Of a DNA stretch of 64,000 nucleotides, positions 54,869-64,000 are shown piece after piece. The stretch is from contig NC_092054.1 of the NCBI RefSeq assembly GCF_003086295.3, positions 39,377,294-39,441,293 on the forward strand, given 5' to 3'. Made by a program: the position numbers and the translations under genes. The notes below the pieces were generated by a model, which was given only the letters and a program-made list of their open reading frames with translations, had not been told where the DNA came from and searched no databases. The stretch is from Arachis hypogaea. Taxonomy: Eukaryota > Streptophyta > Magnoliopsida > Fabales > Fabaceae. Every line of letters starts with the position of its first letter. The stretch's first letter is position 1.

Positions 54869-57800
54869 TCATTCTGCTTCTGTTGGTGGGTCTTCCAAGA
54901 GGAAGACCTCTAGTTCCTTGTGATCCTTCGTCTTTTCACCATGATAGAGCTTCAGGCGATGTCCATTGACCTTTAGAAATTTGGAGCTAGAAGGATGACA
55001 CAGGTGAAAAACTCTGTATGGCTCTGCCTTCTCTACTCTATAGGGACCTTCCCATCTTGATCTCAGTTTACCTGGCATAAGCCTCAGTCTAGAGTTATAA
55101 AGAAAAACTAACTCCCCTGGTCTGAATTCTCTTCTTTTTATGTGCTTGTCATGGACAGCCTTCATCTTCTCTTTGTATCACCTGAAATTGTCATATGCTT
55201 CTAGTCGAAGATTTTTCAGTTCTGCTAGTTGCAGCTTTCTTTCAACACCAACTTCCTCAAAATTCATGTTGCACTCCCTCACAGCCCAGAAAGCCTTGTG
55301 TTCCACCTCCACTGGAAGGTGGCAAGCCTTTCCGTATACTAAGCGGAAGGGGCTCATCCCAATGGGTGTTTTGTACGCTGTTCTATATGCCCAGAGTGCA
55401 TCTTGTAGCCTGGCACTCCAGTCCTTCCTATGAGGTTTTACTATCTTCTCCAAAATGCACTTAATCTCTCTGTTAGAGACTTCTGCTTGCCCATTGGTCT
55501 GGGGATGGTAAGATGTTGCTACTTTGTGAACTAACCCATGCTTCTTCAGTAATCCTGTTAGTCTCCTGTTACAAAAGTGAGTGCCTTGATTGCTCACGAT
55601 TGCTCGTGGTGATCCAAAGCGAAAAATAATATGGTTTCTAACAAAGGAAATGACAGTGTTAGCATCATCAGTACGGGTAGAAATTGCTTCCACCCATTTA
55701 GAAACATAATCTACGGCTAACAATATATAAAAGTAACCATTAGAATTTGGAAATGGACCCATGAAGTCAATGCCCCAAACATCAAAAATTTCACAGAAAA
55801 GCATAATCTGTTGAGGCATCTCATCCCTCTTGGATATATTACCAAACCTTTGGCAAGGGGAACAAGATTTACAAAATTCAGCAGCATCTTTAAAAAGACT
55901 AGGCCACCAGAATCCACAGTCTAGAATTTTTCTAGCTGTTCTTTGAGGCCCAAAATGTCCTCCACTCTCAGATGAGTGGCAGGCCTCTAAAATGGACTGG
56001 AATTCTGATTGAGGCACACACCGTCTAATTACCTGGTCAGCACCATACCTCCATAAATATGGATCATCCCATATATAATATTTGGACTCGCTTTTCAGCT
56101 TGTCTCTTTGATGCTTAGTAAAATTTGGAGGAAAAGTGTGGCTAACTAGATAATTAGCTACAGGTGCATACGAAGGAACTACTTCAGATACTGCATACAA
56201 GCTATCGAATGAAAAATTATCATTTATAGGAGTGGAGGCATCCTTAATGTGCTCAAGGTGACTCAAGTGGTCTGCCACTAAATTCTGGTTACCACTCCTA
56301 TCCTTAATTTCTAAATCAAATTCTTGCAGCAGCAGTATCCAACGTATTAGCCTTGGTTTGGACTCCTTTTTAGCTAGTAAATATTTTAGAGCTGCATGAT
56401 CTGAGTACACTACTACCTTAGTACCAAGTAAATAGGCTCAGAATTTATCCAGAGCAAAAACAATAGCTAGAAGCTCTTTTTCAGTAGTAGTGTAATTAGA
56501 TTGAGCAGCATCTAAAGTCTTAGATGCATAAGCAATTACAAAAGGATCCTTACTATCGCGCTGAGCCAGCGCTGCTCCTACTGCATGGTTGGAAGCATCA
56601 CACATAATTTCAAATGGCTGGCTCCAGTCTGGTCCTCTCACAATTGGAGCTTGAGTCAGGGCGATCTTCAGCTTATCAAATGCTTGCATACAACCCATAC
56701 TGAACTCGAACTCAATATCTTTCTGCAGCAATCTGGATAAAGGCAATGCTACCTTACTAAAGCCCTTAATAAATCTCCTGTAAAAACCTGTATGGCCAAG
56801 GAACGAATGGACTTCCCTCACGGAGGAGGGGTAAGGTAAACTAGAGATAACATCCACCTTTGCTGGATCTACAGAAATGCCAGTATTAGACACAACATGT
56901 CCTAGTACAATTCTTTATTTTACCATAAAGTGACATTTTTTAAAATTTAATACATGGTTTGAACTAACACATCTGTCTAACACTCTAGATAAACTATCCA
57001 AGCAAAGGCTAAATGAATCACCATATACGCTAAAATCATCCATAAAAACCTCCATACAGTTCTCAATGAGATCAGAGAAAAGACTCATCATGCACCTTTG
57101 GAAAGTAGCTGGTGCATTGCATAAGCCAAAGGGCATTCTCTTATAAGCATACGTTCCAAAAGGACATGTAAAAGTAGTCTTTTCTTGATCTTTAGGAGCT
57201 ATATGAATTTGAAAGTAGCCTGTATAACCATCTAAAAAGCAGTAATAGGATTTACCTGATAGGCGATCAAGCATCTGATCAATGAATGGTAAGGGGTAAT
57301 GATCCTTGCCAGTGGCTTGGTTGAGACGCCTATAGTCAATGCAAACTCTCCATGAATTCTGCACTCTAGTTGTCAGGAGCTCTCCATGCTCATTTCTTAT
57401 TGTTGTGACTCCAGACTTCTTGGGCACCACTTGTACTAGACTGACCCATTCACTATCTGAGATGGAATAAATGATATCTGCTTCAAGTAGTCTGGTTACT
57501 TCTTTCTTGACAACTTCTAAGATGGTGGGATTCAATCTTCTTTGAGGCTGACGGACAAGCTTTTCTCCCTCTTCTAAGAATATTCTATGCTCACAAACTT
57601 GAGGGCTAATGCCTACTATATCCACCAAGCTCCATCCAATTGCTCTCTTATGTTTTCGCAGCACATTAAGCAGTTGTTCTTCTTGTTGGGAAGTGAGTTC
57701 CCTTGCAATGATAACTAAAAACTTCTGCTTATCCTCAAGATAAGCATACTTGAGGTGTGGAGGGAGGGGCTTTAATTCCAATTTCTTTTCATGGCTAGGT

Positions 57801-58285
57801 TCTGGATCATTCGGGGCTAGTGATAATTGCAAAGGGTCTTCATCATGTTCAGAGGGTGTCCCCACACTTGGACCTTGCTCTATGTGCTTTTCTTCTATTT
57901 CTTCTTGGTGAACTTCAGCTACAGTTTCATCAATGATGTCCCACTGGAAGATAGAATGATCTTCCGGAGGGTGCTTCATAGCTTCATTTAAACTGAAACT
58001 CACTGTTCTGCCATCTATCTCAAAGAAGTAAGTTCCTGAGAATGCATCCAACTTGAACTTTAAAGTTTTCAGGAATGGTCTTCCAAGCAGGATTGATGAT
58101 GATCTTCCTGAGTCATTAGGGGGCATTTCCAGGATATAGAATTCAATGGGAAATGTGAGCCCTTTAATGCTCACTAATACATCTTCAGCAATTCCAACTA
58201 CTGTAATAATGCTTTTATCTGCTAACACAAAACGAGCTGTCGACCTTTTTAAGGGAGGGAGCCTCAAAGTATCATATATAGACAC
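54869..58285 (-). pseudogene. pol: pol of element F (PR end, RT, RNase H, integrase)
   Basis: One frame runs through the region with stops at 56915, 56438 and 55178. Motifs: ILLGRPFLKT (protease end), FLDGYTGYFQI, FGLCNAPATFQRCM and FMDDFSVYG (RT), MCDASNHAVG and [10 protein letters not shown] (RNase H), an integrase zinc finger ([11 protein letters not shown]...CKSCSPC) and GIDFMGPFP. The second catalytic Asp of the integrase is replaced: SNQGTHF is found where SDGG-HF is usual, so the enzyme would be inactive. The C-terminus ends KELEVFLLEDPPTEAE. The stop at 56438 is explained by CGA to TGA. Confidence 0.9.
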
Positions 58286-60434
58286 ACGCTCCTAAATCAC
58301 ACATGCAGTCAGAAAAAATTACACCTCCAATGGTGCAGTTAACCATGCATGGACCTGGATCACTACATTTTTCAGGTATACCTCCCATTAAAGCAGATAT
58401 AGAACTACCTAAAGGAATAGTTTCAAATTCATTAATTTTATCTTTATGTATGCACAAATCTTTTAGAAACTTTTCATATTTAGGTACCTGCTGAATGACA
58501 TCAAAAAGGGGAACAGTTACCTCAACCTTTTTGAATATTTCTATCCTTTTGGGATCAAGTTCCATCTGCTTTCTGGGCTTCCTTACAAGTTGTGGGAATG
58601 GGATAGGAAGGGCGTTACTTGCAGCTTCTACATCCTTTGGTGTTTCATTCTGTGGTTGAGCTGCTTCTTCTTCAACTATGTTTTGTACGTCCTCTTCCTC
58701 TTCAGCATCTTCCACTTCCACCTCATCCTCAGCTGGGACGTGTTCTGGTGAGCTTGGCTCCTCCTGGTTCCTCTCCTGTAATGTGGTTCCGGACCTTAAA
58801 GTGATAGAATTGATGCCACCTTTGGGATTAGGTAGGGGTTGAGAAGGAATTCCACTGGAGCTTGAAGGTTGATTGGTGGAATTAGGTGATGAATCTAACC
58901 GGGAGACGAGAGCTTGTAAAGTGGCAGTCAGACCATTTAAAGTAGAGTTCAGCTGCGTCTGCATGTCTTGTTGTCCTTGTGCAAGAGAACGGAGCATCTC
59001 GTCATTTGATGAGGAATTGGAATAAGTGATCTGAGGAACCTGTTGTTGGTTGTGCTGGAATCCTTGAGATTGTCTTAGGTGAGGTGCTCTGTAAGGCTGG
59101 TTCTGATTCTACTGTCTGTTGTTATTATTCCACCTCTGGTTTTCATTGTTATCTCTGCCTCCTCTGTTATAGTTGTCCCTCCAACTATGGTTAGAATTAT
59201 CTCTCCAACCTTGGTTGGAGTTATCTTGCCATCCTTGGTTATGATTTCCACCTTGGTTGTAATTGCCGCCTTGTTGATTGTATCCTTGATTTGGGCGGTC
59301 ATAGAAGTTATGAGTAGCTGCCACAGTGTTGTCTTCTTGTTGGAGCTATGGACATTCATCAGTATAATGACTATAATCGGCACAGATTCCGCATACTCTT
59401 TGTGGAACCAACTGTTGGCTGTTTTGTGGTGGGAGAAGCTGAGCTTGTTGTGCTTGTTGTTGATTTAACTGCATCTGTTTCAGTAGGTTGGTCATTTCAC
59501 ATATACTCTAGGTAAGAGCAGTAGTTTCAACACCAGAGGAAACCTCTGCAACAGCTTTTGAGTGGCTGCGCCTCTGCCTGTGATTTCTAGTGGACTCAGC
59601 TAAGTCGCTGATCAGTTGCCATGCTTCATCTGCGGTCCTGTACTTTTTCATAGAACCATTACTAGCACTATCCAGTGTAGTCTTATCCTGGAGATTCATG
59701 CCTTGAGTGAAGTAGCTGATCAACACTAGTCTGTCAATCATGTGATGGGGGCATACGTCTAGAAGGTTCTTAAAATGCTCCCAGTACTCATAGAGAGTCT
59801 CCGAGTCAACTTGAACAATGCAGAAGATTTCTTTTCTCAGTCTATCTGTAACTTTAGACAGAAAGTATTTTTCCAAAAATTCTCTCCTGAGCGTATCCCA
59901 GTTAGTAAAAATGGCTTCAGGTTGAGCGTAGTACCATTCCCTCACCTTTCCCTCAAGAGAAAATGGGAAGGCGGTTAACAGAATAGAAGTTTCATCTGCA
60001 CCATGACGCCTAACAGTAGAACAGGCTGTCTGGAAATCCCTAAGGTGCTTGATAGGCTCCTGAGCAGGTAAGCCATGAAACTTGGGCATCAAGTTAATTA
60101 GTGCAGTCTTCAGTTCAAAATCTGCAGCCAGATTTGGATGACGTACTTGATACGGTTGCAGTGTAAAATCTGGGGCTCCAGCTTCCTGGAGAGTAATCCT
60201 CCTAGGTTCTGCCATGTTACCTGCACGTGAATCAACTGGATCAGTAGTAAAGGAGCTTGTCTCACTCTCAGATGGCGGTTCAGATTCGCCCTCAGATGAG
60301 AATGGTGAATCAATAACAATCACTTCACCACCCTCAGAGGCTAACCGACGTCGAGCTCGCCTAATACGTGAAAGAGTTCTTTCAATTTCAGGATCAAAAG
60401 CGGCTAAGCTCGGATCAGGCAATGAACGCGTCAT
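58272..60434 (-). pseudogene. gag: gag and protease start of element F
   Basis: One frame from the ATG at 60434 has stops at 59508, about 59342 and 59109, the last two fitting CAG to TAG. Regions: acidic Ser-rich N-terminus, ADFELKTALINLMPKFHG, the gag core (FTNWDTLRREFLEKYF, LYEYWEHFKNLL), a canonical CCHC knuckle CGICADYSHYTDEC at about 59384-59425, a Gln/Asn/Gly/Trp-rich repeat region (WRDNSN, NQGG), and the protease active site CDLGAC at about 58280. A frameshift right after the active site moves translation to the pol frame. Confidence 0.88.
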
Positions 60435-60536
60435 TCAATGAGAAAGACATATAGCTCATAGTAACAAAATAAAAATAAAATGTGCAAATAAATAAAAATA
60501 TGCACACTAATTAATGATCTAGCACACTATTGCAAC

Positions 60537-60554
60537 TCCCCGGCAACGGCGCCA
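60537..60554 (-). promoter_or_regulatory. Primer-binding site of element F (tRNA-Asp)
   Basis: TCCCCGGCAACGGCGCCA on the plus strand is identical over 18 bases to the 3' end of plant tRNA-Asp as I remember it. Confidence 0.9.
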
Positions 60555-60559
60555 AAAAT

Positions 60560-62077
60560 TGAACAGTATGTAGAAGTCGGCTAATTAATAAATAACTTAT
60601 AGAATATGTTGTGAGTACAGTCCTTAATCAGCTAAGGTCTGCCTTGTCAATTTAGAAAAGTTGTCACAAATTTCAGAAATAAAAATACTGGGAGTATGAT
60701 TCCCAGGTCGTCTCCCAATAAGTTGCAGGAAAGGATGCTATTTTATTAACTAGGAATTTTCCGAAAGTTTGAGAGTTGAGTAATGATGAACAATTGAATA
60801 ATTATAAATTAAAGCAATAAAAATAAACTAAGAATAATTATTGATATTCCAAATAAAAAGCCTTGACTGGGGGAATGATTAATTGGAAGCTCTATCCTTG
60901 TTGGGGTCTCTTAAGTGTAGTATTAAAAAGGTTATTGTTTTCACTTAGTTAACCCTTACTAAATAAAGGAAAGTCAAGTGATTAAGCTAACCCTTATTCG
61001 CAAATCCTAGTCATCTCCCTTAGGAAGGTCTAGCGTTAGTAAATATAGAACTAGCCAACAACATTCAATTTAACTAAGCACTTAAGCCTTCCAACTCAAG
61101 TGTCTCCTCTTAATAACCCCCATGTCAAGTAGAAAAACTACTCTATTGACATGGATATAATACTCATAAAAATATAAGAAGACATAATAAATTAAATAAA
61201 ATAAAATAGAGAATTAACAATTAATTAAAAGTAAAAGTAACTCTATATATTAATAAATTCAAAATGCAACATACTTATCTGAATAGGGTCAATGATCAAC
61301 TGAAGAGAGTAAAGGAATAAAGAAACAAACTAAAGTATTATCTTCAACGGAGGTAATAACTCTTCAACATCCAAAATCCAAAGCAAAAGCATAAACTATC
61401 AATGTAAAGCTAATCTAGATTCAGATCTAAAACTAAAAATAATCCTAATATCAATGTATCTGAATGTGTGCGGATGCGTGTTGAGTCTCTGCATGTTCCC
61501 TAGCTTTAGTCTGTGTTTCTGGGCCGAAAGCTGGGTCAAAATGCGGCCCAAAATTGCCCCAGCGTATTCTGTTATTTCTGCAGATCGCGCAGGTCACGCG
61601 TATGCGTGGTCAACGCGTTCGCGTCATTTAGGGATTTTCCTTGTCACGCGAGTGCGTCGTTCACGCGTTCGCTTCATTCGTGCATACTTCAATCCACGCG
61701 TTCGCGTCAGGCACGCGTTCGCGTCGCTGCGATTTCTTCATTTCGCGCGCTCACGTGAGCCATGCGCTCACGTCAGTGTTCGCTGGCCATCTCCTTAGTT
61801 TCTTGTGTTCCTTCTATTTTTGCAAGCTTCCTCTCCATTCTCTGAGCCATTCCTGCCCTATGAAGCCTAAAACACTTAACACACGGATCATGGCATCAAA
61901 TGGTATAAAGGAGAGTTAAAATGTACTAATTAAAGGTTTCTAGGAAGCAAGTTTTCATCCATAAACAGTACTAGGAAGGAATTATAAAATCATGCAATTC
62001 ATATGAATAAGTAGGTAATGGCTTGATAAAAACCACTCAATTAAACACAATATAAATCATAAAATAGTGATTTATCA
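60560..62077 (-). repeat. 5' LTR of element F (1518 bp)
   Basis: It is very close to 49061-50576. U3 palindromes start at 61595, 61612, 61645, 61662, 61695 and 61712 (17/33 alternation kept). Differences from the 3' LTR are concentrated in this array. Confidence 0.95.
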
Positions 62078-62082
62078 ATGGG

Positions 62083-62440
62083 CACACTTGCTGATTTTCA
62101 TCCTGTGCGTACGCACAGAAAGTGTGCGTGGACACACTTTGAAATACTTTTCTCTTTTGTTTTCTTCATGTTTTCTCTCTTTTTGCATGCATTCTTCCAC
62201 TTTTGCCTATCCATTCTTGCCTAATTGACCTGAAATCACTCACAAAATATATCACGGCATCGAATGGAATAAAAGTGGGATCAAAATGATCAATTTAGGC
62301 ACAAAAACGCACGTTTTCACATTTAGGTCCAAATTAGGGAGAAATAACAAAAGTATGCTATTTTGGTGATTAAGTGTGAGTTTATATGATGAAATCCGTC
62401 CAATTTAAGCCAAAAATTATCGTCAAATATGGACTCATCA
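62083..62440 (-). repeat. 5' LTR of element E, second piece
   Basis: It resumes after the F insertion, contains GTGCGTACGCAC palindromes (about 62105-62130) and ends GGACTCATCA like the C LTR. The next bases ACCAC are the expected target duplication; the partner is outside the window. Confidence 0.88.
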
Positions 62441-63300
62441 ACCACCCTAGGTGATGCACTAGACTAAGGAGTTGCTGCTTGAGAGGATAGAATGTAATAC
62501 CCAGAATTTTTGGAAAAAAAATCTTATTATGAGCTAATTTCAATTTATTTATCTATTAAAGACATTATTTTTAGAAATTATTTTATTAAAAGTAACTAAA
62601 CCAAGTTTTGTTAATTAAACTATAAATTTTATTTAATTTTATAATTATTGAATAATTTCTATATTTAAATTATAATGCTTAGTAGTTGTAAAAGAATAAG
62701 AATTTTATATGATTTAGTTTAAATAATTTAGATTTTGGAATTTGATACTTTAACTTTTATAAACAAAGAAAATTAATTATATTGTCTCTAATTTCAAATT
62801 AGAATACTTTATTGAAAGCCAATGAGCAAATTGATAATTAAATAATATTTTTAAAGTAATTTTTAAAGAATTAAATTAGATTTTAAATTAAATACTCTAT
62901 ACCTCAATTTAATTAAAATTACCCAAATTTCAATTTACCCAAAAAAATCCTAATTTCATATTTTGCCCCAAAAGCAAACCATAACCTTAAATTACAAACA
63001 AAATTCTAACCCTAACCTTTTTACCCCACCACTATCCTCTTTCCAAAATTAAACAAAACACACACATATACTGAGAAATGAAAGAAAGAAAAGAGAAAGG
63101 GAAGAACAGAGAGGGAGGAGAAAGGAGAAAAGGGGGAAGGAAAAATAGAGAGAGGAATCCGACAGAGCAAAGGAGGAGGTGGAAGGGCTGCTGCCTCGCC
63201 GCCGCTCGCCACGCCATCGTGTTGCCGTCCAGCCGCGTCGAAGAAAGAGAGGCGACGCTGTCGTGAACCCACGTCGCTGTCACCATCGAATGGGCCAGCT
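62441..63300. other. AT-rich flank, possible chromovirus-like LTR fragment
   Basis: TGTAATACCCAGAATTTTTG at about 62491 resembles the start of Ty3 chromovirus LTRs. A GA-rich tract (63075-63150) is followed by a GC-rich stretch up to about 63295. No matching second end was found. ORFs over the GA tract are low complexity. Confidence 0.3.
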
Positions 63301-63389
63301 GAAGGAGAGTGAAAATATTATTCATAGGACTGATATTCTTAAAATATTAGTGAAAATATGTATATTAAATTTAATTTTAAATTTTTTAT

Positions 63390-63506
63390 TATTTTTTATT
63401 TTTTATTTACATAGGACTGGGTCAACCAGTGACCTACCAATTGAACCAGTGACCTAGTGACCCAGTAGCCTGATCAGTTCGATCATCAGTTCGGTTCTAA
63501 CAACTA
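63390..63506 (-). repeat. MITE-like end
   Basis: On the minus strand it reads ATAGTTGTTAGAACCGAACT and continues with CACTGG or CACTAGG repeats. A similar but diverged sequence in the opposite orientation starts at about 63690. Confidence 0.35.
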
Positions 63507-63670
63507 TGCTTTTGACTGAAACATGTTACATTCGCATTGAGCATAGTGAGAGACAAAGTTAAACACAATGTCGTCTATGTAGACAACCTTATCAAAGAGA
63601 CTAGCCTTTGCATCCTTATCCTCCAACACTTTTTGCTCCTCATCTCCCAAAATGTTTGTCTTAATAAAAA
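63507..63670 (-). pseudogene. Exon-like fragment of unknown gene
   Basis: On the minus strand, after TTTTTTATTAAG, an open stretch of about 50 codons encodes TNILGDEEQKVLEDKDAKAS and then FDKVVYIDDIVFNFVSHYAQ before a stop at about 63507. Codon use looks coding. It is flanked by MITE-like ends, so it may be a captured or degraded exon. I do not recognise the family. Confidence 0.3.
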
Positions 63671-63689
63671 AATTGAATCAAATTATTTT

Positions 63690-63784
63690 TACTATAGTTA
63701 TTGAAATCAAACCGGACCAATCGCTTTGACTAGAAAACTGATGAGTTGGACCTTAAACTAGTTTGATCCAGTATTCTGAGTGTT
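63690..63784 (+). repeat. Second MITE-like end
   Basis: It begins ATAGTTATTGAAATCAAACC and is loosely similar to the inverted sequence at 63390-63506. The identity is low. Confidence 0.25.
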
Positions 63785-64000
63785 TGATGAGCGGATAATT
63801 TATACGCTTTTTGGCATTGTTTTTAGTATGTTTTTAGTAGGATCTAGTCACTTTTAGGGATGTTTTCATTAGTTTTTATGTTAAATTCACATTTCTGGAC
63901 TTTACTATGAGTTTGTGTGTTTTTCTGTGATTTCAGGTATTTTCTGGCTGAAATTGAGGGACTTGAGCAGAAATCAGATTCAGAGGTTGAAAAAGGACTG
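63785..64000 (+). repeat. B-family LTR, truncated by the window end
   Basis: TGATGAGCGGATAATTTATA and the following 200 bp match the LTRs of B and S, including the ATTTTCTGGCTGAAATTGAG block. Whether it is a solo LTR or the start of an element is not visible. Confidence 0.92.

Larger units (their letters stand above)
49061..62077 (-). mobile_element. Element F: Athila-type retrotransposon with nearly complete gag-pol and ORF3
   Basis: LTRs are 1516 and 1518 bp with a perfect ATGGG duplication (49056-49060 and 62078-62082). It is 13.0 kb. In sense order: 5' LTR, perfect tRNA-Asp PBS, gag, PR-RT-RH-IN, double hairpin, palindrome array, pyrimidine tract, splice acceptor, ORF3, internal PPT-like site, non-coding 3' region, PPT and 3' LTR. 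It is the most complete element here, with a handful of stops and one frameshift. Confidence 0.95.
5043..62440 (-). mobile_element. Element E: non-autonomous Athila-like retrotransposon, host of C and F
   Basis: E is represented by 5043-8523, 47163-49060 and 62083-62440, separated by the insertions of C (GTAGC) and F (ATGGG). Its 3' LTR and last part of the 3' region are cut off at 5042 by the DNA-transposon end. It carries a short gag-like ORF, the double hairpin, a palindrome array, a pyrimidine-rich tract (sense strand) and a stub of ORF3. It has no RT, RNase H or integrase. It is a relative of C: the 5' LTR, gag-like ORF and 3' segments align throughout. Confidence 0.82.

Noticed and set aside
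62441..63300. Host gene promoter or 5' exon near the GC-rich stretch at 63180-63295
   Set aside because: GA-rich tract plus GC-rich stretch resembles parts of other retroelements in this window, and no continuing ORF or splice donor is convincing.

Overview
The window contains no recognisable host gene. It is a plant intergenic block built almost entirely of nested LTR retrotransposons of the Ty3/gypsy Athila type. Evidence for Athila: LTRs of 1.5-2 kb, primer-binding sites that match the 3' end of plant tRNA-Asp, gag/PR/RT/RH/IN order, and a third ORF between integrase and the 3' LTR. The LTR opening (TGATGAGCGGATAATTTATA) and the TGGCGTTxAACGCCA repeats are ones I associate with peanut (Arachis). 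That assignment is from memory, not from a search.

Layout, reconstructed from LTR ends and 5-bp target duplications. Element Z (+, 1-3989) enters from the left and ends in its 3' LTR. A CACTA-like DNA transposon end (to 5042) follows. Element E (-, 5043-62440) is the oldest host. E contains C (-, 8524-47157, duplication GTAGC) and F (-, 49061-62077, duplication ATGGG). C contains A (+, 9648-33427, CTAGC) in its 3' LTR and D (-, 35982-41753, GTCGC/ATCGC) in its ORF3. A contains a solo LTR S (16755-18380, ACGGC) in integrase and B (+, 19221-30059, ATAAT) in its 3' region. The nesting is therefore E > C > A > B. Positions 62441-63784 are AT-rich sequence with LTR-like and MITE-like pieces, and another B-family LTR begins at 63785.

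A and F carry decayed gag-pol. B keeps gag, protease and ORF3 but has lost RT, RNase H and integrase. C, D and E carry only a short proline-rich gag-like ORF, with or without ORF3. Almost all stops in the coding regions are CAG/CAA to TAG/TAA, CGA to TGA or TGG to TGA, as expected from C-to-T decay of methylated DNA.

The most interesting content is non-coding and shared by families whose primary sequences differ. (1) A tandem double hairpin lies a few tens of nt after the end of pol (or of the truncated ORF) in most elements, with different stem sequences but kept pairing. (2) A hairpin with an RGGA loop sits just upstream of the polypurine tract and is duplicated internally near ORF3. (3) Family-specific arrays of short GC-rich palindromes sit about 270-520 bp into every U3 and recur between the double hairpin and ORF3. 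In C and F these are paired dyads (17-20 bp, then 33-36 bp) and in B they have a strict 31-bp period. (4) ORF3 of C, E and F starts one base after a canonical 3' splice acceptor. Together these suggest a conserved RNA and promoter architecture that serves both autonomous and non-autonomous elements.
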